NCBI RefSeq assembly: GCF_001429285.1
Contig: NZ_LMJJ01000023.1
Coordinates: 133,041 to 197,040, forward strand
Reading direction: 5' to 3'
Length of the DNA stretch: 64,000 nucleotides
Source: Ensifer sp. Root278
GTDB lineage: Bacteria; Pseudomonadota; Alphaproteobacteria; Rhizobiales; Rhizobiaceae
The notes below the pieces were generated by a model. That model saw only the letters and a program-made list of their open reading frames with translations, had not been told where the DNA came from and searched no databases. This document shows, piece by piece, positions 46,170 through 55,562 of this stretch. The position numbers were made by a program, and so were the translations under genes. Every line of letters begins with the position of its first letter. Position 1 is the stretch's first letter.

Positions 46170-47674
46170 CACGCGGCCTCGTATGCAGCCTGGTAGAGAT
46201 TGTAGCGGGTGCGATCGTCGCCGGTCAGTTCACGCGTCACCGAGCCGCCGTTGAAGACGAGGATGCGGTTGGCATTGCCAAGCAGCTCGGCGTCTTCAGA
46301 CGAATAGAGCAGAATACCGAGGCCGTCGGCCGCAAGCTGCCGGATCAGCGCGAAGAGATCGGCCTTGGCCGAGAGGTCGATGCCCTTGGTCGGATCGTCG
46401 AGCAGCAGCACGTCGGGCCGGTCGATCAGCCAGCGGGCGATGATCACCTTCTGCTGGTTGCCGCCGGAAAGCGAATTGATCGGATGGAAGAGGCTGGCAA
46501 ACTTCGTGTGCATCGCCGCGAGCGCCGGCATCGCCTTGTTTTTCAGGCTTGAGGGCCGCGCAATCATCAGCCGGTCGCGGAGATAGTGGATCGGCGTGAC
46601 ATTCTCGATGATTGGGCGGCCGCTGATGACCCCGTCACGGCCGCGGTCGCCGGAGACATAGGCGCAGCCGCGCCGGATCGCATCGCGCGGGCTCTTGGCG
46701 TTATAGCGTTCGCCGCCGATCGTCACCTCACCTGACGTCACGGCGCTTGTGCCAAAGATCGCTCTCAGCAGCGCCGACTGCCCTTGGCCGTGCAGACCAC
46801 CAAGGCCGAGGATCTCTCCCCGTGCCACCTCGAAACTGACATCGCGAAAGCCCTTGCCGGTTAGATTTCGGACCGAGATCGCCGCCTTCGCCCGGGTTTC
46901 CACCACCGCTGGCGCCGAGGACCGGGCCGCCGGCATGTCGCTGGCACCGCCGACCATCAGCCGGATCACCGTTGCTGGATCGGTATCGGAGAGCTTGAGC
47001 GTCTCGATGGTCTCGCCGTCGCGGATGATCGTCACGCGATCGCCGATCGCGGTGATTTCGTCCATTCGGTGCGAGATGAAGATGACGCCGCGCCCTTGCG
47101 CCTTGAGGCCACGCAGGATTTCGAAGAAGCGATCGACCTGGGCGCGATCGAGCGCCGAGGTCGGCTCGTCGAAGATCAGGATCGGTGCTTCACTGGCGAG
47201 CGCCTTCATGATTTCGACCAGTTGCCGCTGGTCGGCCCTAAGATTGCCAACGAGCGCCTCCGCATGGAAGCCTTCGCCGGCGACCTCGGCGAACAGCGCG
47301 ATGTAACGCGCCGCCCGCGCCTTCAGCGCCCGCCGGTCGATGAAGAAGCCGGCCTTCACCGGCAGGGCGGAGAGGCAGATGTTCTCTTCGACCGAACGAT
47401 GGCTGGCCAGGCTAAGTTCCTGATAGAAGATGCCGATGCCGGCAACGCGCGCGGCTTGCGGCCCGGAAATCGTCACGGGCTTGTCATTGATCAGGATCTG
47501 GCCGCCGTCGGGGCGCACGCTGCCGGCGATGACCTTGCAGAGCGTGCTCTTGCCGGAGCCGTTGGAGCCCATCAGCACATGCACCTCGCCGGCGGCGACG
47601 TCGAGATCGCCGCGGCGTAACGCCAGCGTCGCGCCGTAAGCCTTGCTCACGCCGTTCAGTCTCAGTTTCGACAT
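46169..47674 (-). CDS. Ribose-type ABC transporter dual ATPase (RbsA/MglA-like)
   Basis: A 501-residue protein with two ATPase halves. The first has a full Walker A (GSNGSGKST) and Walker B (LIFDEPTSALD). The second has a degenerate Walker A (GLHGQGQSA, no GK), normal for this family, a strong LSGGNQQKVIIARWL signature and Walker B with DD in place of DE (LLLDDPTKGID). So only one site is likely to hydrolyse ATP. It serves both CUT2 permeases. Confidence 0.94.
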   Translation of the reverse strand: MSKLRLNGVSKAYGATLALRRGDLDVAAGEVHVLMGSNGSGKSTLCKVIAGSVRPDGGQILINDKPVTISGPQAARVAGIGIFYQELSLASHRSVEENICLSALPVKAGFFIDRRALKARAARYIALFAEVAGEGFHAEALVGNLRADQRQLVEIMKALASEAPILIFDEPTSALDRAQVDRFFEILRGLKAQGRGVIFISHRMDEITAIGDRVTIIRDGETIETLKLSDTDPATVIRLMVGGASDMPAARSSAPAVVETRAKAAISVRNLTGKGFRDVSFEVARGEILGLGGLHGQGQSALLRAIFGTSAVTSGEVTIGGERYNAKSPRDAIRRGCAYVSGDRGRDGVISGRPIIENVTPIHYLRDRLMIARPSSLKNKAMPALAAMHTKFASLFHPINSLSGGNQQKVIIARWLIDRPDVLLLDDPTKGIDLSAKADLFALIRQLAADGLGILLYSSEDAELLGNANRILVFNGGSVTRELTGDDRTRYNLYQAAYEAA

Positions 47675-47780
47675 CGGCTGTCCACCATTTTGGTTGCTTG
47701 CTGCACCACCTCAAGTCGCGCCTTGGCGAGCTCCGCTGCAGCTGATTTCATGCCCGATACGATCCTGCCCTGGGAGCCGT

Positions 47781-47823
47781 CGGCGGCATTGGCCGCCGGG
47801 CAACTCAGATGCGAGCTGCCCGG
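47781..47823 (-). terminator. Overlapping hairpins after the binding-protein gene
   Basis: CGGCGGC (47781-47787) pairs with GCCGCCG (47792-47798), and CCGGGCA (47796-47802) pairs with TGCCCGG (47817-47823). The two share three bases, so they compete. They begin 12 bp after the binding-protein stop and precede the ATPase gene; the role may be mRNA protection or read-through control. Confidence 0.6.
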
Positions 47824-47834
47824 TGGATCAGCGC

Positions 47835-48860
47835 TTACTTGAACAACGCCGTCGCGTCGTCGATCGAAAGCGCGTTGGTGTAGGAGTAATAACCCGGCTT
47901 GCCGTCGAGCTGCTTGGCCGCGTCCGCGAGGTTCTTGGAATCGATGAACGGGATCGGCAGATACATGGCGTTCTTGTACTGCCCCGCCGTTGCCGGCTCC
48001 TTCAGTTCCTTGCCCTGCAGCATCAGCACCGCGACGTTGAGCGCGCTCGCCATGACGCCGGGCGGGTTGACGGTCGCGCCGGAATTCAGCTTGTCCTTCA
48101 CCCAGAGGTCGATGAAGTCCTTGCGGATTTCGCCGGTGGCGGCGATCTGGCCGGTCTTGCCGGCATCCATGATCGACTTCCAGGCCCCGGCGGCCATGCC
48201 GTCCTGCACGACGACGCCGTTGATGTCAGGATAGGTCGCAAGGATGTTCTGCATCGCCTGCTGGCCTTGCGCCTGATCCCAGTTGGCGTTGACTTCGTTG
48301 ACCACCTGGATATCCGGATAATCCTTGAAGACGCTCTTGTAGCCGGCAACGCGCATCTCGTTTGCCGGATGACCGGCGACGCCGTTGATGGCAACGACCT
48401 TGCCCTTGCCGCCGAGCGTATCGGCCAGCCACTTGGCGCCGGCCGCACCCCAGGCCGTCTGATCGATGCCGACATAGATCGCATCCGGCGACGACACTTC
48501 GGCGTCCGTCGCGATCACCAGAATGCCGGCTTCCTTCGCCTGAGCGAAGATCGGATCGAAGGCGGTCGGGCTGTTGGGGTTGATGATGATGGCGTTCACG
48601 CCCTCGGCAATGAAGTTGCGCACCTGCGCAATCTGCCCGGGCACGTCGACATTGGCACTCTGGACCGAGACTTCGACGTCGACGCCTTTTTCCTTCCACT
48701 TCGCCGCGGCCTCCTTGGCCTCGTCGATCATCTGCGTGCGCCATTCGCTGCCGACCCAGCCGTTGGACAGGCCGATCTTGAAGGTCTCGGCATTGGCGAA
48801 AGAAGCGGAAATGGCAATGGTAGCGACAGCGCCAAGCGCTGCGGCGATAAATCTCTTCAT
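47835..48860 (-). CDS. Ribose-type ABC transporter substrate-binding protein
   Basis: A 341-residue periplasmic binding protein of the RbsB/Peripla_BP_4 type: signal peptide MKRFIAAALGAVATIAISASFANA, then 'IGLSNGWVGSEWRTQM' and 'FIAEGVNAIIINPNSPTAFDPI'. The start is the ATG at 48860 with GGAGGATC upstream; the frame runs far beyond but is noncoding there. It starts the operon of SBP, ATPase, two permeases, LacI regulator and oxidoreductase. The sugar or polyol is unknown. Confidence 0.95.
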   Translation of the reverse strand: MKRFIAAALGAVATIAISASFANAETFKIGLSNGWVGSEWRTQMIDEAKEAAAKWKEKGVDVEVSVQSANVDVPGQIAQVRNFIAEGVNAIIINPNSPTAFDPIFAQAKEAGILVIATDAEVSSPDAIYVGIDQTAWGAAGAKWLADTLGGKGKVVAINGVAGHPANEMRVAGYKSVFKDYPDIQVVNEVNANWDQAQGQQAMQNILATYPDINGVVVQDGMAAGAWKSIMDAGKTGQIAATGEIRKDFIDLWVKDKLNSGATVNPPGVMASALNVAVLMLQGKELKEPATAGQYKNAMYLPIPFIDSKNLADAAKQLDGKPGYYSYTNALSIDDATALFK

Positions 48861-48901
48861 AAGATCCTCCCAAATCTTGCGAAACCTATGAAGCCAGAAA
48901 A

Positions 48902-48915
48902 TGTAATCGATTTCA
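48902..48915. promoter_or_regulatory. LacI-family operator candidate
   Basis: TGTAATCGATTTCA, a 14-bp near-palindrome with central CG and one mismatched pair, 42 bp upstream of the binding-protein gene. This is the usual place and form for a LacI/GalR operator and fits the regulator encoded in the same operon. Confidence 0.75.
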
Positions 48916-49313
48916 ATGGGGGTTTTCCAGGGATTTTTACAGAGGATTCTATTTCGGCCACTCACCTGACCCCCGGAGCAATGGAATGCGGCAACGCGCA
49001 GACGCCTGGCCACTTCCGGAGGAGTGCAAAGGAGGGGGCAATAGCGCTTGGCACCCCCTTCCCGCTGTGCAACAGCTGGGGCAGAGGCGACGACGATTCG
49101 TCGTGACGCCAGCTGGAATGAAATGCAGGAATGAAGCCATGACATGAAGGCGCTGCGGGACTGATCCCGATTGCCGCCGGAGCGACGGCCAGCCCGTTGC
49201 TCAAATCGCAACACTTCGTTGCTTGCCGGCCGGCTAGCCGCAATTTGCCCTCTCCCCCTACTGTGAAATCTGGGCAAAGAACAACAACTGGCTCCCAACC
49301 AGAGGAGAACATC
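48916..49313. other. Intergenic region upstream of the DUF3100 gene
   Basis: About 400 bp between divergent operons. It holds a repeated element GTTGC-N7-GCAAC-N5-GTTGC (49196-49222) 92 bp before the DUF3100 start, possibly a binding site for the LysR protein encoded downstream. I tested for a -24/-12 element and found none with correct spacing. No coding frame here looks real. Confidence 0.45.
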
Positions 49314-50132
49314 ATGACCGGAAAAACCGGAGCCGCCTCGGGCGCGCTCTATCTGCACATCCTTGTGCTGGCGATCGTCATCGTCTCCGAGCTGATCGGC
49401 ATTCAACGCCTTCCGATCGGCATCGGCACCGTCATCTTCCTGCCGATCCTCTACGCTTTCGCGCTCGGCATCCTCGTCAATCCCGCCATTTTCAAGGCGA
49501 GCGCCAAGTTCCTGTCGCGCGATGCGGTCAAGCTTTCCGGCGCGATGATCACCGTCGCCATCATGCCGTTCATCGCCAAGTTCGGAACGACCGTCGGCCC
49601 GCAGATCTCCAAGATCATCGAGGCCGGCCCGGCGCTGGTGCTCCAGGAGCTCGGCAATCTCGGCACGATTCTCGTCGCCTTCCCGGTCGCGGTATTCCTG
49701 CTCAAGATGGGCCGCGAGGCCGTCGGCGCGACCTATTCGATCGACCGTGAACCGAACCTCGCGCTGATCGCCGACAAGTACGGTCTCAACTCGCCGGAAG
49801 GTGCGGGCGCCATGGGCGTCTATGCCACTGGCACGCTGATCGGCACCTTCGTCTTCGCCATCATGCCGCCGATCGTCCATGGCCTCGGCATCTTCGACGT
49901 GCGTGCGCTCGCCATGTCCTGCGGCGTCGGCTCCGGCTCGATGCTGGCGGCCTGCACCGGCGGCCTCGTGGCTGCCGTGCCCGACCAGAAGGACATCATC
50001 CTCGCGCTTGCCGCCGCCAGCAACATCCTGACCTATGCCACCGGGCTCTATGTCGGCATGTTCGTCGCGCTGCCCTTGACCGAGTGGCTCTACAACAAGG
50101 CTCGGCCGTCCGAGCGTCGCGCTCAAGCCTGA
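49314..50132 (+). CDS. DUF3100-family membrane protein (transporter-like)
   Basis: A 272-residue integral membrane protein with about seven hydrophobic segments and almost no loops. The C-terminal half has 'MSCGVGSGSMLAACTGGLVAAVP', a small-residue-rich stretch like the discontinuous helix regions of secondary transporters. Known only as DUF3100. AGAGGAG precedes the ATG at 49314. The next gene is another small membrane protein 14 bp away, then an M20 amidohydrolase, so the pair may import an N-acyl or amide compound that the hydrolase cleaves. The transport role is inferred. Confidence 0.82.
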   Translation: MTGKTGAASGALYLHILVLAIVIVSELIGIQRLPIGIGTVIFLPILYAFALGILVNPAIFKASAKFLSRDAVKLSGAMITVAIMPFIAKFGTTVGPQISKIIEAGPALVLQELGNLGTILVAFPVAVFLLKMGREAVGATYSIDREPNLALIADKYGLNSPEGAGAMGVYATGTLIGTFVFAIMPPIVHGLGIFDVRALAMSCGVGSGSMLAACTGGLVAAVPDQKDIILALAAASNILTYATGLYVGMFVALPLTEWLYNKARPSERRAQA

Positions 50133-50146
50133 TCGGGAGAGATATC

Positions 50147-50662
50147 ATGGCCAACCAGACCAACACCTCCGCCAACTACGCCGACGATCTCCCTCTTAAC
50201 GCCGAAGACGAGCGCAAGATCGATGTCGTCGGCCATGCCGGCCTGCTTCTGATCGCTTGCGCCATCGGGCTTATCGCCAATTGGGTCGGCACCGGCACCT
50301 CGCCGCTGACGGCGCTCCCGGGCATGGCAACGCTCTACGTCGCCTGCATCGTCGGCCTGGCGCTCGCCCGCTTTGTGCCCTTCTACCTGCCTGGTGTCGC
50401 CTGGGTGTCGCTGATCGCGATCCTCATCACCATCCCCGGCGTCCCGGGTGCGGCCTGGGTCAGCGAACAGGTTGAACACCTGAACTTTCTCGCGCTGGCA
50501 ACGCCGGCGCTTGCCTATGGCGGCCTCGCGCTCACCGCCAGCGAATTCACCATCGCCCGCCGCTCGGGCTGGAAGATCGTCATCGTCGCGATCTGCGTGA
50601 TGGTCGGCACCTACATGGGTTCCGTCGTCGTTGCCGACCTCTTCCTGCGCCTCGGGCAATAA
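50147..50662 (+). CDS. Small five-helix membrane protein, partner of DUF3100
   Basis: A 171-residue membrane protein with a soluble 28-residue N-terminus (ending DERKIDVVGH) and about five hydrophobic segments (roughly 29-48, 56-80, 83-100, 112-135, 145-168). I do not recognise a named family. GGGAGAGATATC precedes the ATG. The 14-bp spacing from the DUF3100 gene and complementary number of helices suggest that both form one complex. Confidence 0.75.
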   Translation: MANQTNTSANYADDLPLNAEDERKIDVVGHAGLLLIACAIGLIANWVGTGTSPLTALPGMATLYVACIVGLALARFVPFYLPGVAWVSLIAILITIPGVPGAAWVSEQVEHLNFLALATPALAYGGLALTASEFTIARRSGWKIVIVAICVMVGTYMGSVVVADLFLRLGQ

Positions 50663-50736
50663 CCGAGACCCTGACACAAGGATTGGCCGGCCCGCGCAGG
50701 CCGGCCAGCCATCCCTTCATCGACAGGATGCAAACC

Positions 50737-51894
50737 ATGACACGCCACGACATCAGCCCCGAACGCATCGAGGAAACGATCCGCTGGCGTCATCACCTGC
50801 ATGCCTATCCCGAGCTTGCCTTCGAAGAGCGGCAGACTGCGGCCTTCATCGCTGGCCGGCTGGCCGAATGGGGCATCACGGTGAAGGACGGCTATGGCGG
50901 CACCGGCCTCGTCGGCACGCTCACGCGCGGCACGTCGAGCCGCGCCATCGCCATCCGCGCCGACATGGACGCGCTGCCGATCATAGAGACGAGCGGCGTT
51001 GCCTATGCCTCGAAAACGCAGGGCAAGATGCATGCCTGCGGCCATGATGGCCATGTCGCAATGCTGCTTGCCGCCGCGCGGCAGGCAAGCGAAATGGATT
51101 TCGACGGCACGGTGCACTTCATCTTCCAGCCGGCCGAAGAGGCCGAAGGCGGCGCGCAGGTCATGGTCGCCGACGGGCTCTTCCGCGATTTTCCGGCCGA
51201 TGCCGTCTATGCGTTGCACAATTGGCCGGCGCTCGACGTCGGCTCGGTGGTCGCGCGCGACGATGCGATGATGGCCGCCTTCGGCGTTTTCGAAATCGCC
51301 ATCACCGGCCGCGGCGCCCACGGCGCCATGCCGCACGAGGGCGCCGACCCGCTGGTCGCGGTCGCCCAGATTGTCACCGCGTTGCAGACTATCGCCAGCC
51401 GCAACGTCTCGCCGCTCGAAGCTGCCGTCGTCTCCGTCACGCAGATTCATGGCGGCGACGCCTGGAACGTCATCCCGGAAAAAGCCGTGATCCGCGGCAC
51501 CACGCGCTGGTTCGACAAATCGGTCGGCGACACGCTGGAAACACGCATGCGCGTACTCGTCACGGCGCTTGCCGAAGGGCTCGACTGCAAGGCGGAGTTC
51601 GACTATCAGCGGCGTTATCCCGCCACGATCAACGACCCGGCTGCCGCCGCCCTTGTGCGTGCCATTGCCGCCGAGGACACCACATTGACCGTCGTCGACG
51701 CGCCGCCAAGCATGGCCGCGGAAGATTTTGCCTTCATGCTCGACGAACGCCCGGGCTGCTATCTCTGGCTCGGCGCCCGGCGCGAAGGCGCCAATCCCGG
51801 CCTGCATTCACCGCACTACGATTTCAACGACGCGATCATCGGTGAGGGCGTAAACCTCTGGACACGCCTCATCTCCACATCGCTTGGTCGTTGA
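50737..51894 (+). CDS. M20D-family amidohydrolase
   Basis: A 385-residue metallo-hydrolase closely related in layout to the one at 36960-38135: metal-binding Cys101 in 'KMHACGHDGHVAML', catalytic Glu in FQPAEEAEGG, lid stretch 'GRGAHGAMPHEGADP'. It probably removes the acyl group from an N-acyl amino acid. I chose the ATG at 50737 because CAGGA lies 8 bp upstream; ATG 50728 is the alternative. The gene follows the two membrane proteins by 74 bp and precedes the LysR gene. Confidence 0.9.
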   Translation: MTRHDISPERIEETIRWRHHLHAYPELAFEERQTAAFIAGRLAEWGITVKDGYGGTGLVGTLTRGTSSRAIAIRADMDALPIIETSGVAYASKTQGKMHACGHDGHVAMLLAAARQASEMDFDGTVHFIFQPAEEAEGGAQVMVADGLFRDFPADAVYALHNWPALDVGSVVARDDAMMAAFGVFEIAITGRGAHGAMPHEGADPLVAVAQIVTALQTIASRNVSPLEAAVVSVTQIHGGDAWNVIPEKAVIRGTTRWFDKSVGDTLETRMRVLVTALAEGLDCKAEFDYQRRYPATINDPAAAALVRAIAAEDTTLTVVDAPPSMAAEDFAFMLDERPGCYLWLGARREGANPGLHSPHYDFNDAIIGEGVNLWTRLISTSLGR

Positions 51895-51918
51895 CCCCGA
51901 GGGGATTCCGTCGCATCC

Positions 51919-52836
51919 ATGACCGCCATGGATGTACTCGACGCGAAAGCGCTCAGGATCTTTATGGCGGTTGCGCGCATCGGTTCGATCCGGGGTGCTG
52001 CGGAGCATATGGGGCTGGCGCCATCGGTCGTCAGCCGGCAGGTCGCCGACACCGAACGCGACATCGGCCTTTCCCTCTTCGAACGCACCGCGCGCGGCAC
52101 GGTCTTGACCGATGCCGGCGAACTGGTGCTCGAACACGGCAAGCGGGTACTCGAAGACAACGGACTGCTCGCTGAACAGCTCGACCAGATCCGCGGCGTG
52201 CAGCAGACCCGCATCCGTATTCGCTGCGGCGAGGGCTTCATGGCCGATCTGGTGGAAAACGGGCTTTCCTCGTTCTCCAGGGCGCACTCCTACGTGCGCT
52301 ACATCGTCGAGCTCGGCAGCACCGAAGACGTGGTCGACGCCATCGCCAACAGCGACGCCGATATCGGCATCGCCTACACCCCCTTCACCGACCCGCGCAT
52401 CCGGGCGCTGGCAATCGCCCGCCAACCGCTCTGCGTCATCGTGCCGACAGGTCACCCGCTGTCAACACGCCGCGACCTGAAGCTCGCCGATTGCCTGACC
52501 TCGTCTTGTGCGCTGCTCGGCAAGGGCAATGGCGTGACGCAACTGGTGGCGCGGGTGGCGGCCGATGCGGGACTGGCGCTGGCGCCGCTGCTCGAAACCC
52601 ATTCGATCGAGGTGCTGCGCCGCTTCGTTGCCGCCGGCCTCGGCGTCACATTCCTGCCGCGCACGGCCGTTGCCGTCGAAATCGCGCGCGGGGCGATGCA
52701 GGCGATCGACCTCGCCGATCCGCTGCTGCGCGAGGCGAGTGCCCACCTCATGGTGCGCGCCCACCGCCGCCTGCCGCTCTCGGTCGAAAAACTCGGCCAA
52801 CATCTCGCGGAAGAAATGCAATCCTTCCGCGGCTGA
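51919..52836 (+). CDS. LysR-family transcriptional regulator
   Basis: A 305-residue LysR regulator: HTH at the N-terminus ('LRIFMAVARIGSIRGAAEHMGLAPSVVSRQV') and a periplasmic-binding-protein-like effector domain. It is on the same strand 24 bp downstream of the M20 gene, an unusual place for LysR, which is more often divergent from its targets. It may control the DUF3100/M20 group or the dehydrogenase pair that follows. Confidence 0.92.
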   Translation: MTAMDVLDAKALRIFMAVARIGSIRGAAEHMGLAPSVVSRQVADTERDIGLSLFERTARGTVLTDAGELVLEHGKRVLEDNGLLAEQLDQIRGVQQTRIRIRCGEGFMADLVENGLSSFSRAHSYVRYIVELGSTEDVVDAIANSDADIGIAYTPFTDPRIRALAIARQPLCVIVPTGHPLSTRRDLKLADCLTSSCALLGKGNGVTQLVARVAADAGLALAPLLETHSIEVLRRFVAAGLGVTFLPRTAVAVEIARGAMQAIDLADPLLREASAHLMVRAHRRLPLSVEKLGQHLAEEMQSFRG

Positions 52837-53043
52837 CGCATCGGCTCCGCGCCACCTCGCCCTTAGTTCTGAACGGCCGTCCACGGTTCTCGGCAGCTAA
52901 GCGCGCCCTCTCGGCGCCGCTGGACAACGCCGCAGACGTTGCCACGCCAGCAACGCATTGTACCAGGCGCGCCGTCTACCCGCTCGCCACCCCGCATGCC
53001 ACCTTCGCCCGATCATCAGAACCAGACGAGGGTAGAGAAGATC

Positions 53044-53925
53044 ATGACGGCGGAACGAACGACAGTGGGCGTGGTGGGATTGGGCGCCATGGGGCTCGGC
53101 ATCGCGACGACGCTCGCCCGAGAGGGTTTCGCGGTCAAAGGTTTCGACCTTTCGGAAGCCCGGCGCACCCTTGCGGCCGAAGGTGGCGTTTCCCCGGTCG
53201 CCTCGCTCGCCGACGTCTTCTTCGATACCGATTTCATCGTCTTCTCTCTGCCGACCGCGAAGGACGTCGCCGCTGTCGTCGAGGCCAATCTCGAGGCGCT
53301 GAAATCGGCCAGCCCGCGGGTCGTGATCATCGACACCTCGACATCCGAGCCGGATGTCTCGCGTGATCTCGCCGCAGCCCTTGCCGGCCTCGGCCACGGC
53401 TTCATCGACGCGCCCGTGTCCGGCGGGCCGGCCGGTGCCGCAAGCGGCAAACTGACGATGATGATCGGCGGCAGCGATGCGGACGTCGCCCTTGCCGGCC
53501 CCGTCATCGAGGCGATGTCGGCGAAGGCGCTGCATGTGGGTGAAAGCGGCGCCGGCAACGTCGCCAAACTTGTCAACAACCTGCTCGCCGCCGCCCATAT
53601 GGTTACGACGGGCGAAGGCCTGAAGCTGGCGCTTGCGGCCGGGCTTGACGCGGAAGTGGCGCTGAAGGTGCTGAACGCCGCCTCCGGCAAGTCGATGATC
53701 AGCGAGGTGCATTTCCCGACCTGGGTGATGAACGGCCGCTTCGACAGCGGCTTCACCATGGGGCTGATGCGCAAGGACGTGCGGCTTGCGAGCGAACTTG
53801 CAGCGCGCACCGGCGCCGAGCTGCCGCTTTCGCGTGCTGTCGCAAGGCTCTGGGCCGAGAGCCCGCTCGACAATGCAGATGACTTCACCCGCATGGGCGC
53901 CTTCCGCCCCGCCAACGACAACTGA
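53044..53925 (+). CDS. NAD(P)-dependent 3-hydroxyisobutyrate/threonate dehydrogenase-type enzyme
   Basis: A 293-residue beta-hydroxyacid dehydrogenase. Rossmann motif VGLGAMGLGIA, substrate-binding 'DAPVSGGPAGAASGKL' and the catalytic Lys in GNVAKLVNN are present. L-threonate dehydrogenases (LtnD) and hydroxyisobutyrate dehydrogenases are the closest family types. The gene begins at the ATG at 53044 and is followed 17 bp later by an aldehyde dehydrogenase, so the two work in the same oxidative route. Confidence 0.9.
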   Translation: MTAERTTVGVVGLGAMGLGIATTLAREGFAVKGFDLSEARRTLAAEGGVSPVASLADVFFDTDFIVFSLPTAKDVAAVVEANLEALKSASPRVVIIDTSTSEPDVSRDLAAALAGLGHGFIDAPVSGGPAGAASGKLTMMIGGSDADVALAGPVIEAMSAKALHVGESGAGNVAKLVNNLLAAAHMVTTGEGLKLALAAGLDAEVALKVLNAASGKSMISEVHFPTWVMNGRFDSGFTMGLMRKDVRLASELAARTGAELPLSRAVARLWAESPLDNADDFTRMGAFRPANDN

Positions 53926-53942
53926 TACCCAAGGGAACGACG

Positions 53943-55484
53943 ATGAACGAAATGACCATGCCCGCCAAGGCCGAGCGCATCCGCGCTCTCTTTCACGGTT
54001 TCCTTCCTGGCACGGAAATCGGCAGCTATGTGGATGGCGCGCTTGTGCCCGGCTCCGGCGATGAGCAGAAGCTGACGGATCCGGCGACCGGCGAAGTCTT
54101 TGCCACCTTCAAGGATGCCGGCAAGGACGTCGTCGACGCGGCGATGCAGGCCGCAGCGCGTGCCCAGCGCGAGTGGATTTCGATGACCGCTTCGGCCCGT
54201 GGCCGGGTGATGAACGAGATCGCCCGCAATATCCGCGAGCGCGCCGGCGAGATCGCCGAGCTCGAAAGCCGTTCGGCCGGAAGACCGATCCGCGACATCC
54301 GCGGCGAGGCCGTCCGCGTCGCCGAAATGTTCGAATATTATGCCGGCTGGTGCGACAAGCTCCATGGCGAGGTCATCCCGGTGCCGACTTCGCACCTGAA
54401 CTACACCCGGAACGAGCCGCTCGGCGTCGTCGCGCAGATCACCCCCTGGAACGCGCCGCTCTTTACCGGCGGCTGGCAGATCGCACCGGCGATCTGCACC
54501 GGCAACGGCGTCGTCATCAAACCGTCGGAACTGACGCCGCTCAGCACGCTGGTGCTCGGTGCGCTCTGCGAGGCGGGCGGCGCGCCGCGTGGTCTCGTCA
54601 ACGTCATCGCCGGCCAGGGCGTGACGGCAGGCCAGGCGATGGTCGCGCATCCGAAGACGGCACTCGTCGTCTTCGTCGGTTCGGCGCTGGCCGGTTCGGC
54701 AATTGCGGCGGCGGCCGCAAGGAACGTCGTGCCCTGCATCCTCGAACTCGGCGGCAAGTCCGGCAACATCGTCTTTGCCGATGCCGATATCGACCGCGCC
54801 ATCGTCGGCGCTCAGTCGGCGATCTTCTCCGGCGCCGGCCAGAGCTGCGTTGCCGGCTCGCGCCTGCTCGTCCACCGCTCGGTGCATCAGCAGTTCGTCG
54901 AGCGCTATGCCGAGGCCGCCGCGCGCATCCCGGTCGGCGATCCCTATCTCGAAACGACGCAGATCGGCCCGATCAACAATGCCCGTCAGTGGGCGAAGAT
55001 CGAGGAAATGGTCAAGCAGGGCGTGGCGGAAGGCGCCACGCTTGCGACCGGCGGCGCCAAGCCAACGGCACTTCAATCCTCCGGCGGCTTCTATTTCGCC
55101 CCGACCATTCTCGACAACGTCAAACCGGAGATGACGATCGCCCGTGAGGAGGTCTTCGGCCCTGTCGTCGGTGTCACCGTCTTCGACGATGAAGAAGAGG
55201 CAATCACGCTCGCCAACGACAACCCCTATGGCCTTGCCGGTGCGGTCTGGACCCGCGATGTCGGTCGCGCGCATCGCGTTGCTTCCAAGGTACGGGCCGG
55301 AACCTTCTGGATCAACGGCTACAAGACGATCAGCGTCATGTCGCCCTTCGGCGGCTTTGGTCGCTCCGGCTATGGCCGTTCCTCCGGTCGTGATGCCTTG
55401 ATGGCCTATACCCAGACGAAGAGCGTCTGGGTTGAAACAGCAGAAAATCCGGCCATCGTCTTCGGCTATGCGCCGGAAACGTGA
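53943..55484 (+). CDS. NAD-dependent aldehyde dehydrogenase
   Basis: A 513-residue ALDH-superfamily enzyme with the catalytic glutamate in 'ILELGGKSGNIVF' and the catalytic cysteine in 'FSGAGQSCVAGSRLLV'. 'QITPWNAPLFTGGWQIAPAI' is the usual N-terminal NAD-site block. AAGGGAACG precedes the ATG. It oxidises an aldehyde arising from, or feeding, the upstream dehydrogenase. A textbook terminator follows. Confidence 0.94.
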   Translation: MNEMTMPAKAERIRALFHGFLPGTEIGSYVDGALVPGSGDEQKLTDPATGEVFATFKDAGKDVVDAAMQAAARAQREWISMTASARGRVMNEIARNIRERAGEIAELESRSAGRPIRDIRGEAVRVAEMFEYYAGWCDKLHGEVIPVPTSHLNYTRNEPLGVVAQITPWNAPLFTGGWQIAPAICTGNGVVIKPSELTPLSTLVLGALCEAGGAPRGLVNVIAGQGVTAGQAMVAHPKTALVVFVGSALAGSAIAAAAARNVVPCILELGGKSGNIVFADADIDRAIVGAQSAIFSGAGQSCVAGSRLLVHRSVHQQFVERYAEAAARIPVGDPYLETTQIGPINNARQWAKIEEMVKQGVAEGATLATGGAKPTALQSSGGFYFAPTILDNVKPEMTIAREEVFGPVVGVTVFDDEEEAITLANDNPYGLAGAVWTRDVGRAHRVASKVRAGTFWINGYKTISVMSPFGGFGRSGYGRSSGRDALMAYTQTKSVWVETAENPAIVFGYAPET

Positions 55485-55508
55485 TCGATACGCAGTTTAA
55501 ACGAGAAG

Positions 55509-55537
55509 CGGCCGGCATATGCCGGCCGTTTCTTTTT
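55509..55537 (+). terminator. Rho-independent terminator of the aldehyde dehydrogenase operon
   Basis: CGGCCGGCATATGCCGGCCG, a perfect 20-base palindrome at 55509-55528, followed by TTTCTTTTT. Confidence 0.92.
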
Positions 55538-55562
55538 GCTAACTGAAATCTGGGCAGCAGCC

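Noticed and set aside
48950-49110. TTGGCAC near 49050 as a -24 element
   Set aside because: The -12 GC is not at the required distance.
53016-55274. 752-codon minus-strand frame across the dehydrogenase pair
   Set aside because: Antisense to two complete catabolic enzymes with catalytic residues present.
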